Source: Thermomonas sp. | GTDB lineage: Bacteria; Pseudomonadota; Gammaproteobacteria; Xanthomonadales; Xanthomonadaceae | Reading direction: 5' to 3' | Length of the DNA: 64,000 nt | NCBI RefSeq assembly: GCF_029945965.1 | Contig: NZ_JAQSDO010000020.1 | Coordinates: 62,001-126,000 of the forward strand | The notes under the pieces: model-generated | Seen by the model: only the letters and a program-made list of their open reading frames with translations | The model's database searches: none | What the model was told of the DNA's origin: nothing | Shown here: one piece after another, positions 1 through 9,010 of the stretch | Layout: the number at the start of each line of letters is the position of its first letter | Position numbering within the stretch: position 1 is the stretch's first letter | Position numbers and translations under genes: made by a program

Positions 1-438
1 GTCTCGCTGTTGGGCAAGCTTGACGCACGCCATGATGCTCGTGTGGCCAAGGACATCGAGTTCCAGTGGTTTGCCGAAGATGTGGCGAGCTTCCGCGAGC
101 AGCAGGCCAAGAAGTCGGTCTCGCTCAACGAGATAGCGCGCCGCACCGAGCGTGACAAGTTTGATGCCCTGCGCAAGCGTCGGGCGGAGCAGCGGGTGTT
201 TTTAGGCATAGAGTTGGATCCGTTGTTGCAGCCGCTTTCCGACGACGGCCTGCAGGACAGCGAGCGCAACGTCGTGCAGGATGCCGCGCGCGACAAGGCG
301 GCCAAGAAACGCACTGATCCGTTGTTGCGAGAATCCGCGGCGATCCTGGGCGATGCAATTGGCCTGCTTGGTGCCGATGCCAAGTTGTCCGCACAGGTGT
401 TGCCGGAATCGCATAGTGCCGGCCACTGGGTGGATTGA
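1..438 (+). CDS. prc: Carboxy-terminal processing (tail-specific) protease, 3' end only
   Basis: The reading frame is open from the first base of the window, so this is the C-terminal 145 residues of a longer gene. The segment, rich in charged residues and containing FQWFAEDVASF and SVSLNEIARRTERDK followed by an amphipathic tail, matches the DUF3340 domain found after the PDZ and S41 protease domains of Prc/Tsp. Prc is a periplasmic protease that degrades proteins with nonpolar C-termini and trims some envelope proteins. The catalytic Ser/Lys part lies upstream of the window, so its integrity cannot be judged. A strong hairpin follows the stop codon, so this gene probably ends its transcript. 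Confidence 0.85.
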   Translation, partial: VSLLGKLDARHDARVAKDIEFQWFAEDVASFREQQAKKSVSLNEIARRTERDKFDALRKRRAEQRVFLGIELDPLLQPLSDDGLQDSERNVVQDAARDKAAKKRTDPLLRESAAILGDAIGLLGADAKLSAQVLPESHSAGHWVD

Positions 439-460
439 GCCTCTCGACATGCATTGAACG

Positions 461-492
461 GCGGGCGCCATTGCGGCGCCCGCTGTGTTTTC
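461..492 (+). terminator. Rho-independent terminator after prc
   Basis: A perfect 9-bp GC stem (GCGGGCGCC with loop ATTGC) at 461-483 is followed by TGTGTTTT. It sits 22 bases after the protease stop codon and before the exporter genes. Confidence 0.7.
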
Positions 493-565
493 GGGGCATC
501 CTATTTCCGGGCATCAAGTGCTGGCTTGAATCAACAATGGAATGCAACGCACGGGGACATGCGCG

Positions 566-1507
566 ATGCAGGGCACGGACAATACGGCAGGCAGCGCCGG
601 CTCGCGGGTGGCAGTCGCGCTGGCCTTGGTCTATCTGATCTGGGGATCGACTTACCTGGGGATCCGCTTCGCATTGGAGGGCGGGTTTCCGCCGTTCCTG
701 CTCGGCGGGATGCGCTTCACCATTGCCGGCACGCTGATGTTCGCGGTGCTGCGCTGGCGCGGCATGCCGGTGCCGACCCGCGCGCAGTGGGGCAATGCGG
801 CGGTGATGGGCGTGCTGTTGTTGCAGCTCGGCAACGGCATGGTGAATCTCGCGGAAAAGACCGTGCCCTCGGGCATGGCCGCAGTCGCGGTGGCATCGGC
901 GCCGCTGTGGATGGGCGTGTTCGCGGCGATGCGTGGCGAACGGCCAAACAAGCTTGAATGGATCGGTTTAGGTATCGGCTTCCTCGGTGTGGTCTGGCTC
1001 AATTCCGGTACCAGCCTGGGCACGGCCCCGCGCGGCTTGCTCGCCTTGCTGGTGGCATCACTGGCATGGTCGTTCGGCTCGATCTGGAGCCGTGGCCGCG
1101 ACCTGCCATCACCGTTCATGGCTGCGGCGGCGCAGATGATCTGCGGCGGACTGGTGATGTGCGTGGTCGGACTGGCGCTCGGCGAGCGCATGCATGCGCT
1201 GCCGACGCACGCGGGGATCGCGGCATTTGTGTACCTGCTGGTATTCGGTTCGATCGTCGGTTTTTCCGCCTACATCTGGTTGCTGCATCACGTGCGCCCG
1301 GCGCTGGCCAGCAGCTATGCCTACGTCAACCCGGCGATTGCGGTCGCGCTTGGCGCGTGGCTCGCGGGCGAGCGCTTCGGCATGCATGAACTGGTCGCGA
1401 TGGGAGTGATCCTGTTCGGTGTGGTGGTGATTACGCTGGCCAAGGCGCGACGGTCAAAAACGCGTCCTTCGAAAGCGCATCGGTCGAAAGCGAAGGCGCC
1501 AACATGA
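566..1507 (+). CDS. EamA/DMT-family exporter, YedA-like
   Basis: Predicted inner-membrane drug/metabolite transporter with two EamA repeats and about ten hydrophobic helices. The first repeat has the family pattern around LVYLIWGSTYLGIRFAL and the second ends in YVNPAIAVALGAWLAGE. Substrates of YedA-type proteins are poorly defined; amino acid or metabolite export is usual for the superfamily. The C-terminus is a basic Lys/Arg/Ser tail after the last helix, unusual in length for the family. ATG 566 was preferred over ATG 542 because GGGG lies at suitable distance upstream, but the upstream start would add only eight residues. It overlaps the next exporter gene by four bases (ATGA), so the pair is probably one transcript. 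Confidence 0.85.
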   Translation: MQGTDNTAGSAGSRVAVALALVYLIWGSTYLGIRFALEGGFPPFLLGGMRFTIAGTLMFAVLRWRGMPVPTRAQWGNAAVMGVLLLQLGNGMVNLAEKTVPSGMAAVAVASAPLWMGVFAAMRGERPNKLEWIGLGIGFLGVVWLNSGTSLGTAPRGLLALLVASLAWSFGSIWSRGRDLPSPFMAAAAQMICGGLVMCVVGLALGERMHALPTHAGIAAFVYLLVFGSIVGFSAYIWLLHHVRPALASSYAYVNPAIAVALGAWLAGERFGMHELVAMGVILFGVVVITLAKARRSKTRPSKAHRSKAKAPT

Positions 1508-2433
1508 CCTCGTCACGCCTGGACCGGCGCGGGCTGTGGGTCGCCATCGGTGCGTTCCTGATATGGGGCGTGATGCCGCTGTACTGGCACCTGCTCAAGT
1601 CGGTGCCGTCGATGCAGATCATCGCCCACCGGATCATCTGGAGCACGCTGCTGGTAGCCGGCTGGTTGACCTGGAAATACGGTCGCGGCTGGCTGCGCGA
1701 AACGCTGTCACATCCACGCGCGTCCTGGATGCTCGCACTCAGTGGCGGGCTGATCGCGTTCAACTGGGGCATGTACATCTGGGCGGTGAATGCCGGCCAT
1801 GTGGTCGAGACCAGCCTGGGGTATTTCATCAACCCGCTGCTCAATGTGGTACTGGGCGTGGCGCTGCTGCATGAGCGCCTGAACCGCGTGCAATGGCTGT
1901 CGGTTGCGATTGCGACAGGTGGCGTGCTGTGGCTGACATTCAACTACGGCAGCTTCCCGTGGATTGCACTCAGTCTGGCGGTGTCGTTCGGCACCTATGG
2001 GTTGGTGCGCAAGCTGGTTGGCGTGGCGCCGGTGCGCGGGTTGGGTGTGGAAAGCCTCTACCTGGTGTTGCCTGCGCTGGTCCTGCTGCTGTGGGGTGAG
2101 CTGCATGGCGACAGCCATGTGATCGCATATGGCGCGAGCGCCAGTTGGGACTGGCAGATCATCGCGTTGCTTGTGCTTGGCGGCGCGCTGACCGCGCTGC
2201 CGTTGATCGGGTTTGCCGATGCGGTGCAGCGGATCCCGTTTTCGATGGTTGGCGTGTTGCAGTACATCGCGCCGACGATGCAACTGCTGATCGGCGTGCT
2301 CGTATTCCATGAGCCATTCGGCCGCGAGCGTGTCATTGGATTTACTTGCATCTGGATCGCGCTGGCGATCTTCGCCGCCGATGGTGTATTGCGATCCCGC
2401 CGCGCGAACGCGGCGGGAATTGCCAAAGGCTGA
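1504..2433 (+). CDS. rarD: EamA-family transporter RarD
   Basis: A 309-residue membrane protein starting RGLWVAIGAFLIWGVMPLYW, the hallmark opening of RarD proteins. Ten hydrophobic segments and NPLLNVVLGVALLHERL in the first half match the family throughout. RarD is an inner-membrane DMT-superfamily transporter named from chloramphenicol sensitivity; its physiological substrate is not established. Its ATG overlaps the stop of the preceding EamA gene, suggesting translational coupling. The downstream genes run convergently on the other strand, 24 bases after its stop, with no obvious terminator between them. Confidence 0.9.
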   Translation: MTSSRLDRRGLWVAIGAFLIWGVMPLYWHLLKSVPSMQIIAHRIIWSTLLVAGWLTWKYGRGWLRETLSHPRASWMLALSGGLIAFNWGMYIWAVNAGHVVETSLGYFINPLLNVVLGVALLHERLNRVQWLSVAIATGGVLWLTFNYGSFPWIALSLAVSFGTYGLVRKLVGVAPVRGLGVESLYLVLPALVLLLWGELHGDSHVIAYGASASWDWQIIALLVLGGALTALPLIGFADAVQRIPFSMVGVLQYIAPTMQLLIGVLVFHEPFGRERVIGFTCIWIALAIFAADGVLRSRRANAAGIAKG

Positions 2434-2457
2434 GTGGATTAGAGCGAACGAGAAGAA

Positions 2458-3774
2458 TCAGGCGGCGCGTAGCGCGTCGGCCACCGGCAGCCGTGCGGCA
2501 CGCAATGCCGGAAACAGGCCACCGACCAAACCAATCCCCAATGCCCACTTCAAGCCGGTCCACAGCAGTTCCGGCGACACCCGGAACTGGAACACCACCT
2601 GGCTGAAGTTCTGCCCAAGCGTGCTGACCGTGTAGCCGTTGAACACCAGCCACGCAATGGCGGCACCCAGCAACCCGCCGAGCAGGGCCAGCAGCATGGT
2701 TTCCAGCATTACCGCGGTGACCACCGGCAGGCCGCGGAAACCGAGTGCGCGCATGGTCGCGATCTCGCGCGCACGACCGGCCACTGCTGCGTACATCGAG
2801 TTCAGTGCGCCAAACACCGCGCCGATCGCCATGATGCTGCCGATCACCGTGCCGAGGATATTGATCAGCTTGGTCAGGCCTTCGGATTGTTTGGCGTAGT
2901 AGTCATGCGTGGTTTCGATGTCGAGCTTCAGCCGCGGGTCGGCAGCAAGCGCGGCCTTGAGCCGCTTGAAGCCATCCTTGCCGTCCAGCTTGACGGTCAT
3001 CGACTGGTACGAGCTGCGCTGATACGCCGGGCCGAGGACTTCGGCGTCCGCCCACAGTTCGGAGTCGTGTGAGTCACCCGACTTGAACACGCCGACGACG
3101 GTCCACATCTGGTTGGCCAGCTTGAGTTGCTTGCCAAGTTCGAGGCCCCGGAACTGATGCCGCGCGCCGTCGCCCACGACAATTTCGCGCAGGCCGCCAT
3201 TGAACTTGCGACCCTCGATGATCTTGAGCTTGGGTCGCAACGCCCACGCCGCTTCGCCCACGCCGCGGAACTGCACGTTGACATCGTTGCCATCGGACAT
3301 CGCCGGCATGTTGACCACCTGCGACAGTTCCGGCGAAGCCAGTGGCTTGCCGTCCGCGCCCTTGGCAATGCCCGCGAGCCCGCCGATCAGCGGCACCTGG
3401 TCGCGGGTGATCACCGAATTGGTTTCGGCCTGCGAGCCGCCGCGCAGGATAATCGCGGTGTCGTCGCCACCGGTCTTGTCGAGCGTGGCCTTGAAGCCTT
3501 CGCCCATCGCCAGCATCGCCACCAGCACACCAACCACGCCGGCGATGCCGACGACGATGACCAGCGACGCGCCCCAGCGTTGTGGCAGTCCGGCGATACC
3601 GATCGAGGTCGCCGCCCTTGCCAGCTTGCCGCTGCGGGTCAGCATCAACCAGAGCGCGATCAGCACCACCAGGCCAGCAACTGCGTACCACGGCAGCATG
3701 ATCCAGGTCACCAGTCCCGCAGCGAGTGCCAGCACGGTCAACAGGCCGGCGAAAAATCCCTTGAGTCGTTTCAT
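2458..3774 (-). CDS. ABC transporter permease, MacB/FtsX type (second permease)
   Basis: A 438-residue inner-membrane protein with two N-terminal hydrophobic helices, a large periplasmic MacB_PCD-like domain (about residues 90-290) and three C-terminal helices typical of the FtsX permease domain, including GAVFGALNSMYAAVAGRARE. It is the last gene of an adaptor-ATPase-permease-permease set. ATG 3774 (MKRLKGFF) is chosen over an upstream in-frame start because GGAA lies about nine bases before it and it clears the preceding gene by 13 bases. The substrate is unknown. The protein carries an unusual extra helix at the N-terminus relative to its partner permease. Confidence 0.88.
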   Translation of the reverse strand: MKRLKGFFAGLLTVLALAAGLVTWIMLPWYAVAGLVVLIALWLMLTRSGKLARAATSIGIAGLPQRWGASLVIVVGIAGVVGVLVAMLAMGEGFKATLDKTGGDDTAIILRGGSQAETNSVITRDQVPLIGGLAGIAKGADGKPLASPELSQVVNMPAMSDGNDVNVQFRGVGEAAWALRPKLKIIEGRKFNGGLREIVVGDGARHQFRGLELGKQLKLANQMWTVVGVFKSGDSHDSELWADAEVLGPAYQRSSYQSMTVKLDGKDGFKRLKAALAADPRLKLDIETTHDYYAKQSEGLTKLINILGTVIGSIMAIGAVFGALNSMYAAVAGRAREIATMRALGFRGLPVVTAVMLETMLLALLGGLLGAAIAWLVFNGYTVSTLGQNFSQVVFQFRVSPELLWTGLKWALGIGLVGGLFPALRAARLPVADALRAA

Positions 3775-3787
3775 ATCGTGAATTCCA

Positions 3788-4942
3788 TTATCGGCCGGCC
3801 AGTGCATCGACTATGTTGAGCCGCATCGCGCGTACCGCCGGCAGCAGGCCGACGATCACGCCAATCACCACCATCAGCAGCAGCCCGGTCAGCCAGGTCT
3901 GGGTCAACATCCCGGGCAACTGGATCATGCCGCCGCTCGCGGCGCTGACCGCTGGCACCAGCACCGCAGCGATGCCGAGTCCGATCATCCCGCCCAGCAC
4001 CACCAGCAACACCGATTCGCCCAGCACCAGCCACAATACGCTGCGGTTTGAGAAGCCAATCGTCTTCAGCACCGCCAGCTCGGGGATCCGCTCGCGCACC
4101 GCCTGCGCCATGGTATTGCCGGTCAACAGCAGCAGGGTGAAGAACACCGCGGCCATGATCGCCGTGACGATCAACCCGATGTCAGCGAACTGCTTGGCAA
4201 AGGACTGCTGGAACGACGCTTCACTTTGGGTCTTGGTCTCGTGGTCGGAATTCGCGCTGAGCTTGTCGATGGCATGTGCCACGCGATCCGCGTTGTCGCC
4301 ATCGGGTGAGACCACGAACCAGCCGAGCTTTCCCTTGACGTAGTCGTTGGCTTCGTCGAAGTACTTCCAATGGAAGAACATCACGTTTTCCTGGCCCTTC
4401 TGTTTCGGGTCTTCGACCTTGTAAATGCCGCGCAGCGTGAACGACCAGTCGTTGCTGCCCTTGGTTGGGAAAATGGTCGCCTGCAGCGGGATGGTGTCGC
4501 CTACTTTCCAGCCGAATCGCTTCGCCAGCGCCTCACCCACGACCGCGCCGGTACGGTCATCGAGCCATGCCTTCTTCTGCGCCGCCGGCAGTTTGAATTC
4601 CGGATACAGGTCCATGTAGTCGGGGCTGACCGCGAAGTTCGGGAAGAAGTTTTTCGGGTCCTGGTAAATGCCGCCAAACCATGCGGCATACGCGGCTTTC
4701 TTCACGCCGGGCGTCGCGCGCACCTGCTCAGCCAGGCTGTACGGCAGCATCTGCGTGATCGACAGACGCGAGGACGTGATCATGCGGTTGGCGCCCGCGA
4801 CCTGGCCGCCGGAATTGAACGCCACGCGGACCGAGTCGAGCATCCCGAACAGCAGGAATGCGGCCATCACCGACAGCAGGGTCAACAGTGTGCGGGTCTT
4901 GCTGCGGAACAGCGCGGCCCAGATCAGGTGCAGGTATTTCAT
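3788..4942 (-). CDS. ABC transporter permease, MacB/FtsX type (first permease)
   Basis: A 384-residue permease with one N-terminal helix ([22 protein letters not shown]), a periplasmic domain and three C-terminal helices in the FtsX-like arrangement. It begins 12 bases after the ATPase gene ends and is followed after 13 bases by a second permease, so the membrane part is probably a heterodimer rather than the MacB homodimer. MacB-type proteins do not pump across the membrane alone but transmit ATP-driven motion to a periplasmic adaptor and outer-membrane channel. No TolC homologue gene is present in the window. Confidence 0.88.
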   Translation of the reverse strand: MKYLHLIWAALFRSKTRTLLTLLSVMAAFLLFGMLDSVRVAFNSGGQVAGANRMITSSRLSITQMLPYSLAEQVRATPGVKKAAYAAWFGGIYQDPKNFFPNFAVSPDYMDLYPEFKLPAAQKKAWLDDRTGAVVGEALAKRFGWKVGDTIPLQATIFPTKGSNDWSFTLRGIYKVEDPKQKGQENVMFFHWKYFDEANDYVKGKLGWFVVSPDGDNADRVAHAIDKLSANSDHETKTQSEASFQQSFAKQFADIGLIVTAIMAAVFFTLLLLTGNTMAQAVRERIPELAVLKTIGFSNRSVLWLVLGESVLLVVLGGMIGLGIAAVLVPAVSAASGGMIQLPGMLTQTWLTGLLLMVVIGVIVGLLPAVRAMRLNIVDALAGR

Positions 4943-4954
4943 CGCTGCCTCCGC

Positions 4955-5647
4955 TTATGCCGCGTGTTCGGTCTGCTCGACCAGGTTGCCCTTGTCGAGG
5001 TGCAATGTATGCGTCGCATATTCGGCGGCCTTCGGGTCATGGGTGACCATCACGATGGTCTTGCCGTGTTCGCGGTTGAGCGTCTGCAGCAGGCCCAGGA
5101 TCTCCTCGGCCGACGCGCGATCAAGGTCACCGGTCGGTTCGTCGCAGATCAGCAAGGTCGGATCGGACACGATCGCACGGGCAATCGCCACGCGCTGCTG
5201 TTGGCCGCCGGACAGTTCCGCCGGTCGGTGCTTGCCACGATCGGCAAGGCCGACCAACTGCAGCGCGATCTCGGCGTTCTGCTTGCGCTGCGCGGCGGAG
5301 AGTTTCGTCAGCAGCAGCGGCAGCTCGACGTTCTTTTGCGCGGTCAGGGTCGGCATCAGGTTGTAGAACTGGAACACGAAGCCGACATGGTTGCTGCGCC
5401 ATTGCGACAACTGGCCGGAGCCCATCGTGTCGATGCGGGTGCCGCCGACTGAAATCTGCCCCGAGGTCGGCGAATCCAGTCCGCCGATCAGGTTGAGCAG
5501 GGTGGTCTTGCCGGAACCCGAAGGCCCCATCAACGCGACGAAATCGCCTTCTTCGATGTCGATGTCGAGGCCATTGAGCACGTCGACCTTTTCCGGGCCG
5601 CGCTGGTAGGTCTTGTGCAGGTTACGGATGCTGACGAGGGTGGACAT
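4955..5647 (-). CDS. ABC transporter ATP-binding protein, LolD/MacB type
   Basis: A 230-residue nucleotide-binding subunit with Walker [11 protein letters not shown]-loop, signature LSGGQQQR, Walker [13 protein letters not shown] and a switch histidine in VMVTHD. This composition is the LolD/MacB subfamily that energises FtsX-like permeases. The start at 5647 is supported by AGGAG six bases upstream; an in-frame start 39 bases earlier lacks one. It follows the adaptor gene by about 120 bases containing a small REP-like hairpin, and is followed closely by the two permease genes. Confidence 0.93.
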   Translation of the reverse strand: MSTLVSIRNLHKTYQRGPEKVDVLNGLDIDIEEGDFVALMGPSGSGKTTLLNLIGGLDSPTSGQISVGGTRIDTMGSGQLSQWRSNHVGFVFQFYNLMPTLTAQKNVELPLLLTKLSAAQRKQNAEIALQLVGLADRGKHRPAELSGGQQQRVAIARAIVSDPTLLICDEPTGDLDRASAEEILGLLQTLNREHGKTIVMVTHDPKAAEYATHTLHLDKGNLVEQTEHAA

Positions 5648-5671
5648 GTTGGCTCCTGTTGGCTCTTGCTT

Positions 5672-5691
5672 GTCATTCCCGCGCAAGCGGG
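5672..5691. repeat. REP-like hairpin between adaptor and ATPase genes
   Basis: GTCATTCCCGCGCAAGCGGG contains a 5-bp CCCGC/GCGGG stem and resembles the short extragenic palindromes with a TCATTCCCGCG head that are common in gammaproteobacterial genomes; TATCCAGC follows 40 bases on. Only this clear copy was noticed, so the assignment rests on resemblance. Confidence 0.35.
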
Positions 5692-5769
5692 TCGCTTCTC
5701 ACAACCCTTATGGCTGTGTATCCAGCTTTTGTGTTCTTGCGTTTCACACTGATCTTTTCTGGCTGATCG

Positions 5770-7029
5770 TTATTCGTTGTTCGCGTCGGCGCCTGGTTCC
5801 TCACGCGCCAATCGCACGCGCGTGCCGTCGACGAGCTTGTCGGATGGCGAAAGGATCACCGCGTCGCCGCCGATCAGGCCTTGCAGGACTTCGCGGTCGT
5901 CGCCGAGCGTGCGACCGAGCGTGACGCTGTGCATGCGCGCCTGTTCGCCATCCATCACGAAGGCTACGTCCTTGCCGCCGCGCTGGATAATCGCATCCGC
6001 AGGCGCGAGCACGCCGGGCTTGGCGGTCGTGTCGGCCGGCTTGACCTCTTCCAGGAAGCTGACCCGTGCGCCCATGTCCGGCACGATCCGTGCATCCTTC
6101 GCATCAATGCCCACGCGCACCTTGACCGTGGCTTTGCCGCGGTCGGCGGCTGGGATAATCGCGATCACCTTGCCGGGAATTTTCCAATCCTGGTAGGCAT
6201 TGAGCACGGTTTCGGTCGCCATGCCAGGCTTGACCCGGCCGATGAAGGCTTCGCCGACTTCGACTTCCACTTCAAGCGAATCCATATCAACAATCGTGCC
6301 GATGCCGGTACGGGTGAAACCGCCACCTGCCGACAGCGGCGAGACGATTTCACCCGGCTGCGCGGCCTTGGCGATCACCACGCCGGCGAAAGGCGCACGC
6401 ACGATGGTGTTGTCCACGCTGTGTTCGGAGATGCGCAGCGAATCGCTGGCGACCTGGGCGTTGCGTTGCGCGGTGGTCACCTGCGCACGCAGGACGTCAC
6501 GCTGGGAAACGGCTTGCTCGTACTGCGCACGCGAGACAAGTTTCTGGCCAACCAGGGCACCCAGACGCGCGGCATTGCTTTCGGCGTCCTTGAGCTGTGC
6601 GCGCACGCTGTTGATCTGGCTGCGCGCGACCAGCACCTGCGATTGGGAAAGATCACGCTGTGCGTTGGCATCGATCGGATCCAGCGTGGCCATGATCTGG
6701 CCGGCTTCGACCCGCTGGCCTTCCTCGATCATGATCTCGCGCACCTTGCCGGTGATCTTGGCCGACACAGTGGCCATTCGCCGCGCCACCACATAGCCGG
6801 TCGCATCCAGCACCGACGGGTTGCCGCCGCCGTTGCCGATCGCCACGACTTGGGCGGTCTTCACTTCAATACCCTTGGCACGGCCAAAGATTGCCCAGCC
6901 CGCGATGCCGATCACCAGCAATGCCGCGATCACCGTCAGCGTGATCCACAGGCCACGTTTCGAGGCGGGCGGCGGAGTGCTGCGGTCGATCTTGAGGGAT
7001 TTCAGCAGGTCGGCGTTGGACGCGCTCAT
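5770..7029 (-). CDS. Periplasmic adaptor subunit of efflux system (MacA/HlyD type)
   Basis: A 419-residue membrane-fusion protein: cytoplasmic N-terminus, one transmembrane helix (GLWITLTVIAALLVIGIAGW, about residues 26-45), a lipoyl/barrel-sandwich half around VSAKITGKVREIMIEEGQRV, an alpha-hairpin rich in Gln/Ala (about 100-175), the second lipoyl half APFAGVVIAKAAQPGEIV, then beta-barrel and membrane-proximal domains. The pattern fits RND/MacA adaptors. It heads the minus-strand exporter operon. Start 7029 was chosen because homologous adaptors begin shortly before the helix; no strong ribosome site is seen there. It diverges from another ABC operon, and an inverted repeat lies between the two. 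Confidence 0.9.
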   Translation of the reverse strand: MSASNADLLKSLKIDRSTPPPASKRGLWITLTVIAALLVIGIAGWAIFGRAKGIEVKTAQVVAIGNGGGNPSVLDATGYVVARRMATVSAKITGKVREIMIEEGQRVEAGQIMATLDPIDANAQRDLSQSQVLVARSQINSVRAQLKDAESNAARLGALVGQKLVSRAQYEQAVSQRDVLRAQVTTAQRNAQVASDSLRISEHSVDNTIVRAPFAGVVIAKAAQPGEIVSPLSAGGGFTRTGIGTIVDMDSLEVEVEVGEAFIGRVKPGMATETVLNAYQDWKIPGKVIAIIPAADRGKATVKVRVGIDAKDARIVPDMGARVSFLEEVKPADTTAKPGVLAPADAIIQRGGKDVAFVMDGEQARMHSVTLGRTLGDDREVLQGLIGGDAVILSPSDKLVDGTRVRLAREEPGADANNE

Positions 7030-7149
7030 GGAGTCATGCTCATCGAAAACTGTTTCCGGAAACAGAAAGGCCCAAGTGTGACGTCTGTTGCAAGCGTCCG
7101 CCAATGCGAAAGGCCATGGGTGCAGGCTAGGGCACGCGAGCGCCAAGGT

Positions 7150-7178
7150 CACCTGACGATTGTCATGTCAATCAGGTG
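7150..7178. promoter_or_regulatory. Candidate operator between the two divergent ABC operons
   Basis: An inverted repeat with CACCTG and TCAGGTG outer arms; allowing a three-base bulge on the left, the arms extend to CACCTGATTG-like ten-mers around TCATGT. It lies in the 216-base region between the divergent adaptor and ATPase genes, a natural site for one regulator to control both. Seen in sequence only; the binding protein is not known. Confidence 0.4.
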
Positions 7179-7245
7179 ATGGGCTCGACTGCCGACGTGG
7201 TCGATGCGCGCCTATTGTCGGTGCACATCCTCGGAGGACAGCACC

Positions 7246-8196
7246 ATGCATGGTGGCAACGGCGACGAAAAAAGCAGCGATGGAAGCCGTGGCGTGCTGG
7301 CGCGACTGCATGGCGTCAGCAAGGCCTACGGAAAATTGCGTGCGCTGGACGGGATCGACCTGTGCCTGCACCAAGGCGAGTTGCTGGCCTTGCTCGGCCC
7401 GAATGGCGCCGGCAAGACCACCGCGATCGGCTTGTTGCTCGGCTTGATCCGCGCCGATGCCGGCGAAGTCAGCCTGTTCGGGCTGGATCCGCAGGACATT
7501 CGCGCACGCCGCAACATCGGCGTGATGCTGCAGGACGCGGCATTGCCGCTGACTTTGCGCGTCGGCGAATTGATCCGGCTCACTGCGAGCTATTACCCGA
7601 ACCCGCGCAGCGTCGCCGAAAGCGCCGACCTTGCCGGCGTCACCGACCTGTTGAAGCGTCCCTACGGCAAGTTGTCCGGTGGCCAGCAGCGCCGCGTGCA
7701 ATTCGCACTGGCATTGTGCGGTCGCCCGCGCTTGTTGTTCCTCGACGAGCCCACCGTCGGCATGGACATCGATGCACGGCAAAGACTGTGGGTGGCAATC
7801 CGGCATCTGGTCGCCGAAGGCAATTCGGTTGTATTGACCACGCACTACCTGGAAGAAGCCGAAGCGCTGGCGACACGTGTTTGCGTGATGGCGCGCGGAC
7901 GGGTGATCAGCGAAGGCAGCGTGGAAGCGCTGCGTGCACGGATCGCCTTGAAGCGGGTCTGGTGCTCGACAAAGTTGACGCTGGAAGAGCTGCAGGCGTG
8001 GCCTGAAGTCGCAGAGGCGCGCATTGATGGCGAACGCCTGTGCCTGTCCACCGAACATCCGGAACTGCTGGTGCGCCGGCTGCTGGCGCAGGACATCGCG
8101 CTCAAAGGCCTTGAAGTGCGCGCCGCCGGCCTGGCCGAAGCCTTCACCGAACTCACCCGCGACGACGACAAAGTCGCCCTGCAGGAAGCCGCCTGA
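7246..8196 (+). CDS. ABC transporter ATP-binding protein (ABC-2 exporter, LnrL/YvfR-like)
   Basis: A 316-residue ATPase with Walker A GPNGAGKTT, signature KLSGGQQRR, Walker B LLFLDEPTVGMD and H-loop TTHYLEEAEAL, followed by a C-terminal domain as in drug- and antibiotic-export ATPases of the DrrA/CcmA group. ATG 7246 has GGAGG eight bases upstream. It overlaps the permease gene by one base and is in an operon with a DesK-like kinase and NarL-like regulator. That arrangement resembles the Bacillus lnrJK-lnrLMN (linearmycin resistance) layout, so sensing and export of a membrane-active compound is a reasonable inference, not shown. Confidence 0.92.
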   Translation: MHGGNGDEKSSDGSRGVLARLHGVSKAYGKLRALDGIDLCLHQGELLALLGPNGAGKTTAIGLLLGLIRADAGEVSLFGLDPQDIRARRNIGVMLQDAALPLTLRVGELIRLTASYYPNPRSVAESADLAGVTDLLKRPYGKLSGGQQRRVQFALALCGRPRLLFLDEPTVGMDIDARQRLWVAIRHLVAEGNSVVLTTHYLEEAEALATRVCVMARGRVISEGSVEALRARIALKRVWCSTKLTLEELQAWPEVAEARIDGERLCLSTEHPELLVRRLLAQDIALKGLEVRAAGLAEAFTELTRDDDKVALQEAA

Positions 8197-8975
8197 TGAA
8201 CACCACGATTGCTCCCATGAGTGCTGCGATGCCACGCGCGCTCGTGTTCAACGCCTATGTGCAGGAAGCGCGCAGCGAAATCGTGCGCTACCTGCGCAAT
8301 CCCGGCTTCCTGTTGCCGGTGATCCTGTTTCCTACGGTGTTCTACCTGATGTTCGGGGTAGCGCTGGCGCATGCGGAAGCACCGGGCATGGCCACCTACC
8401 TGCTGGCGAGCTATGGCACGTTCGGTGTGATGAGTCCGGGTCTGTTCGGCTTCGGGGTATCGCTGGCGCTTGAGCGCGACAACGGCCTGCTCACCCTCAA
8501 GCGCGCGTTGCCGATGCCACCCGCCGCCTATCTGCTGGGCAAGATGTTGATGGCGATGATCTCGGCCGCCATGGTCATCCTGCTGTTGCTGGGCCTGGCC
8601 GTCGGCGTCGCGCATGTTTCGCTCAGTGTCGGCCAGGCCGCTGCGCTGTTGCTTACCGGCACGCTTGGCGTGCTGCCGTTCTGCGCGCTGGGCATGCTGG
8701 TCGGCACCCTGATCAAGGGCCAGGGCGCGCCCGGCATGCTCAACCTGATCTATCTGCCGATGTCGTTCCTGTCGGGCTTGTGGGTGCCGTTGCAGATCCT
8801 GCCGGCGACCCTGCAGCGCATTGCACCGGTGTGGCCCAGCTATCACCTCGACCAGATCGCCTTGCATGCGCTGGGTGTCACCCATGGGCCGGTGTTGCAG
8901 CACGTGTTGGTGTTGTGCGGCTTCACCGCCGGCTTCCTGTGGCTGGCCGCGCGCCGGTTGCGCCGGAATGGCTGA
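8196..8975 (+). CDS. ABC-2 type transporter permease
   Basis: A 259-residue protein with six hydrophobic segments: one near PGFLLPVILFPTVFYLMFGV, a cluster between residues about 65 and 185, and a last one at the C-terminus near residue 240. This matches the ABC2_membrane fold of export permeases. Its ATG overlaps the ATPase stop (TGATG), indicating translational coupling with the ATP-binding subunit. Only one permease gene is present, so the transporter probably works as a homodimer of permeases. Confidence 0.9.
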   Translation: MNTTIAPMSAAMPRALVFNAYVQEARSEIVRYLRNPGFLLPVILFPTVFYLMFGVALAHAEAPGMATYLLASYGTFGVMSPGLFGFGVSLALERDNGLLTLKRALPMPPAAYLLGKMLMAMISAAMVILLLLGLAVGVAHVSLSVGQAAALLLTGTLGVLPFCALGMLVGTLIKGQGAPGMLNLIYLPMSFLSGLWVPLQILPATLQRIAPVWPSYHLDQIALHALGVTHGPVLQHVLVLCGFTAGFLWLAARRLRRNG

Positions 8976-9010
8976 GCGTTGATCAACGCGGCGTGCAGTA
9001 GCATCCACTC

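Noticed and set aside
4370-5452. 360-codon open frame on the plus strand over the permease/ATPase genes
   Set aside because: Shadow of two clear ABC genes on the other strand.
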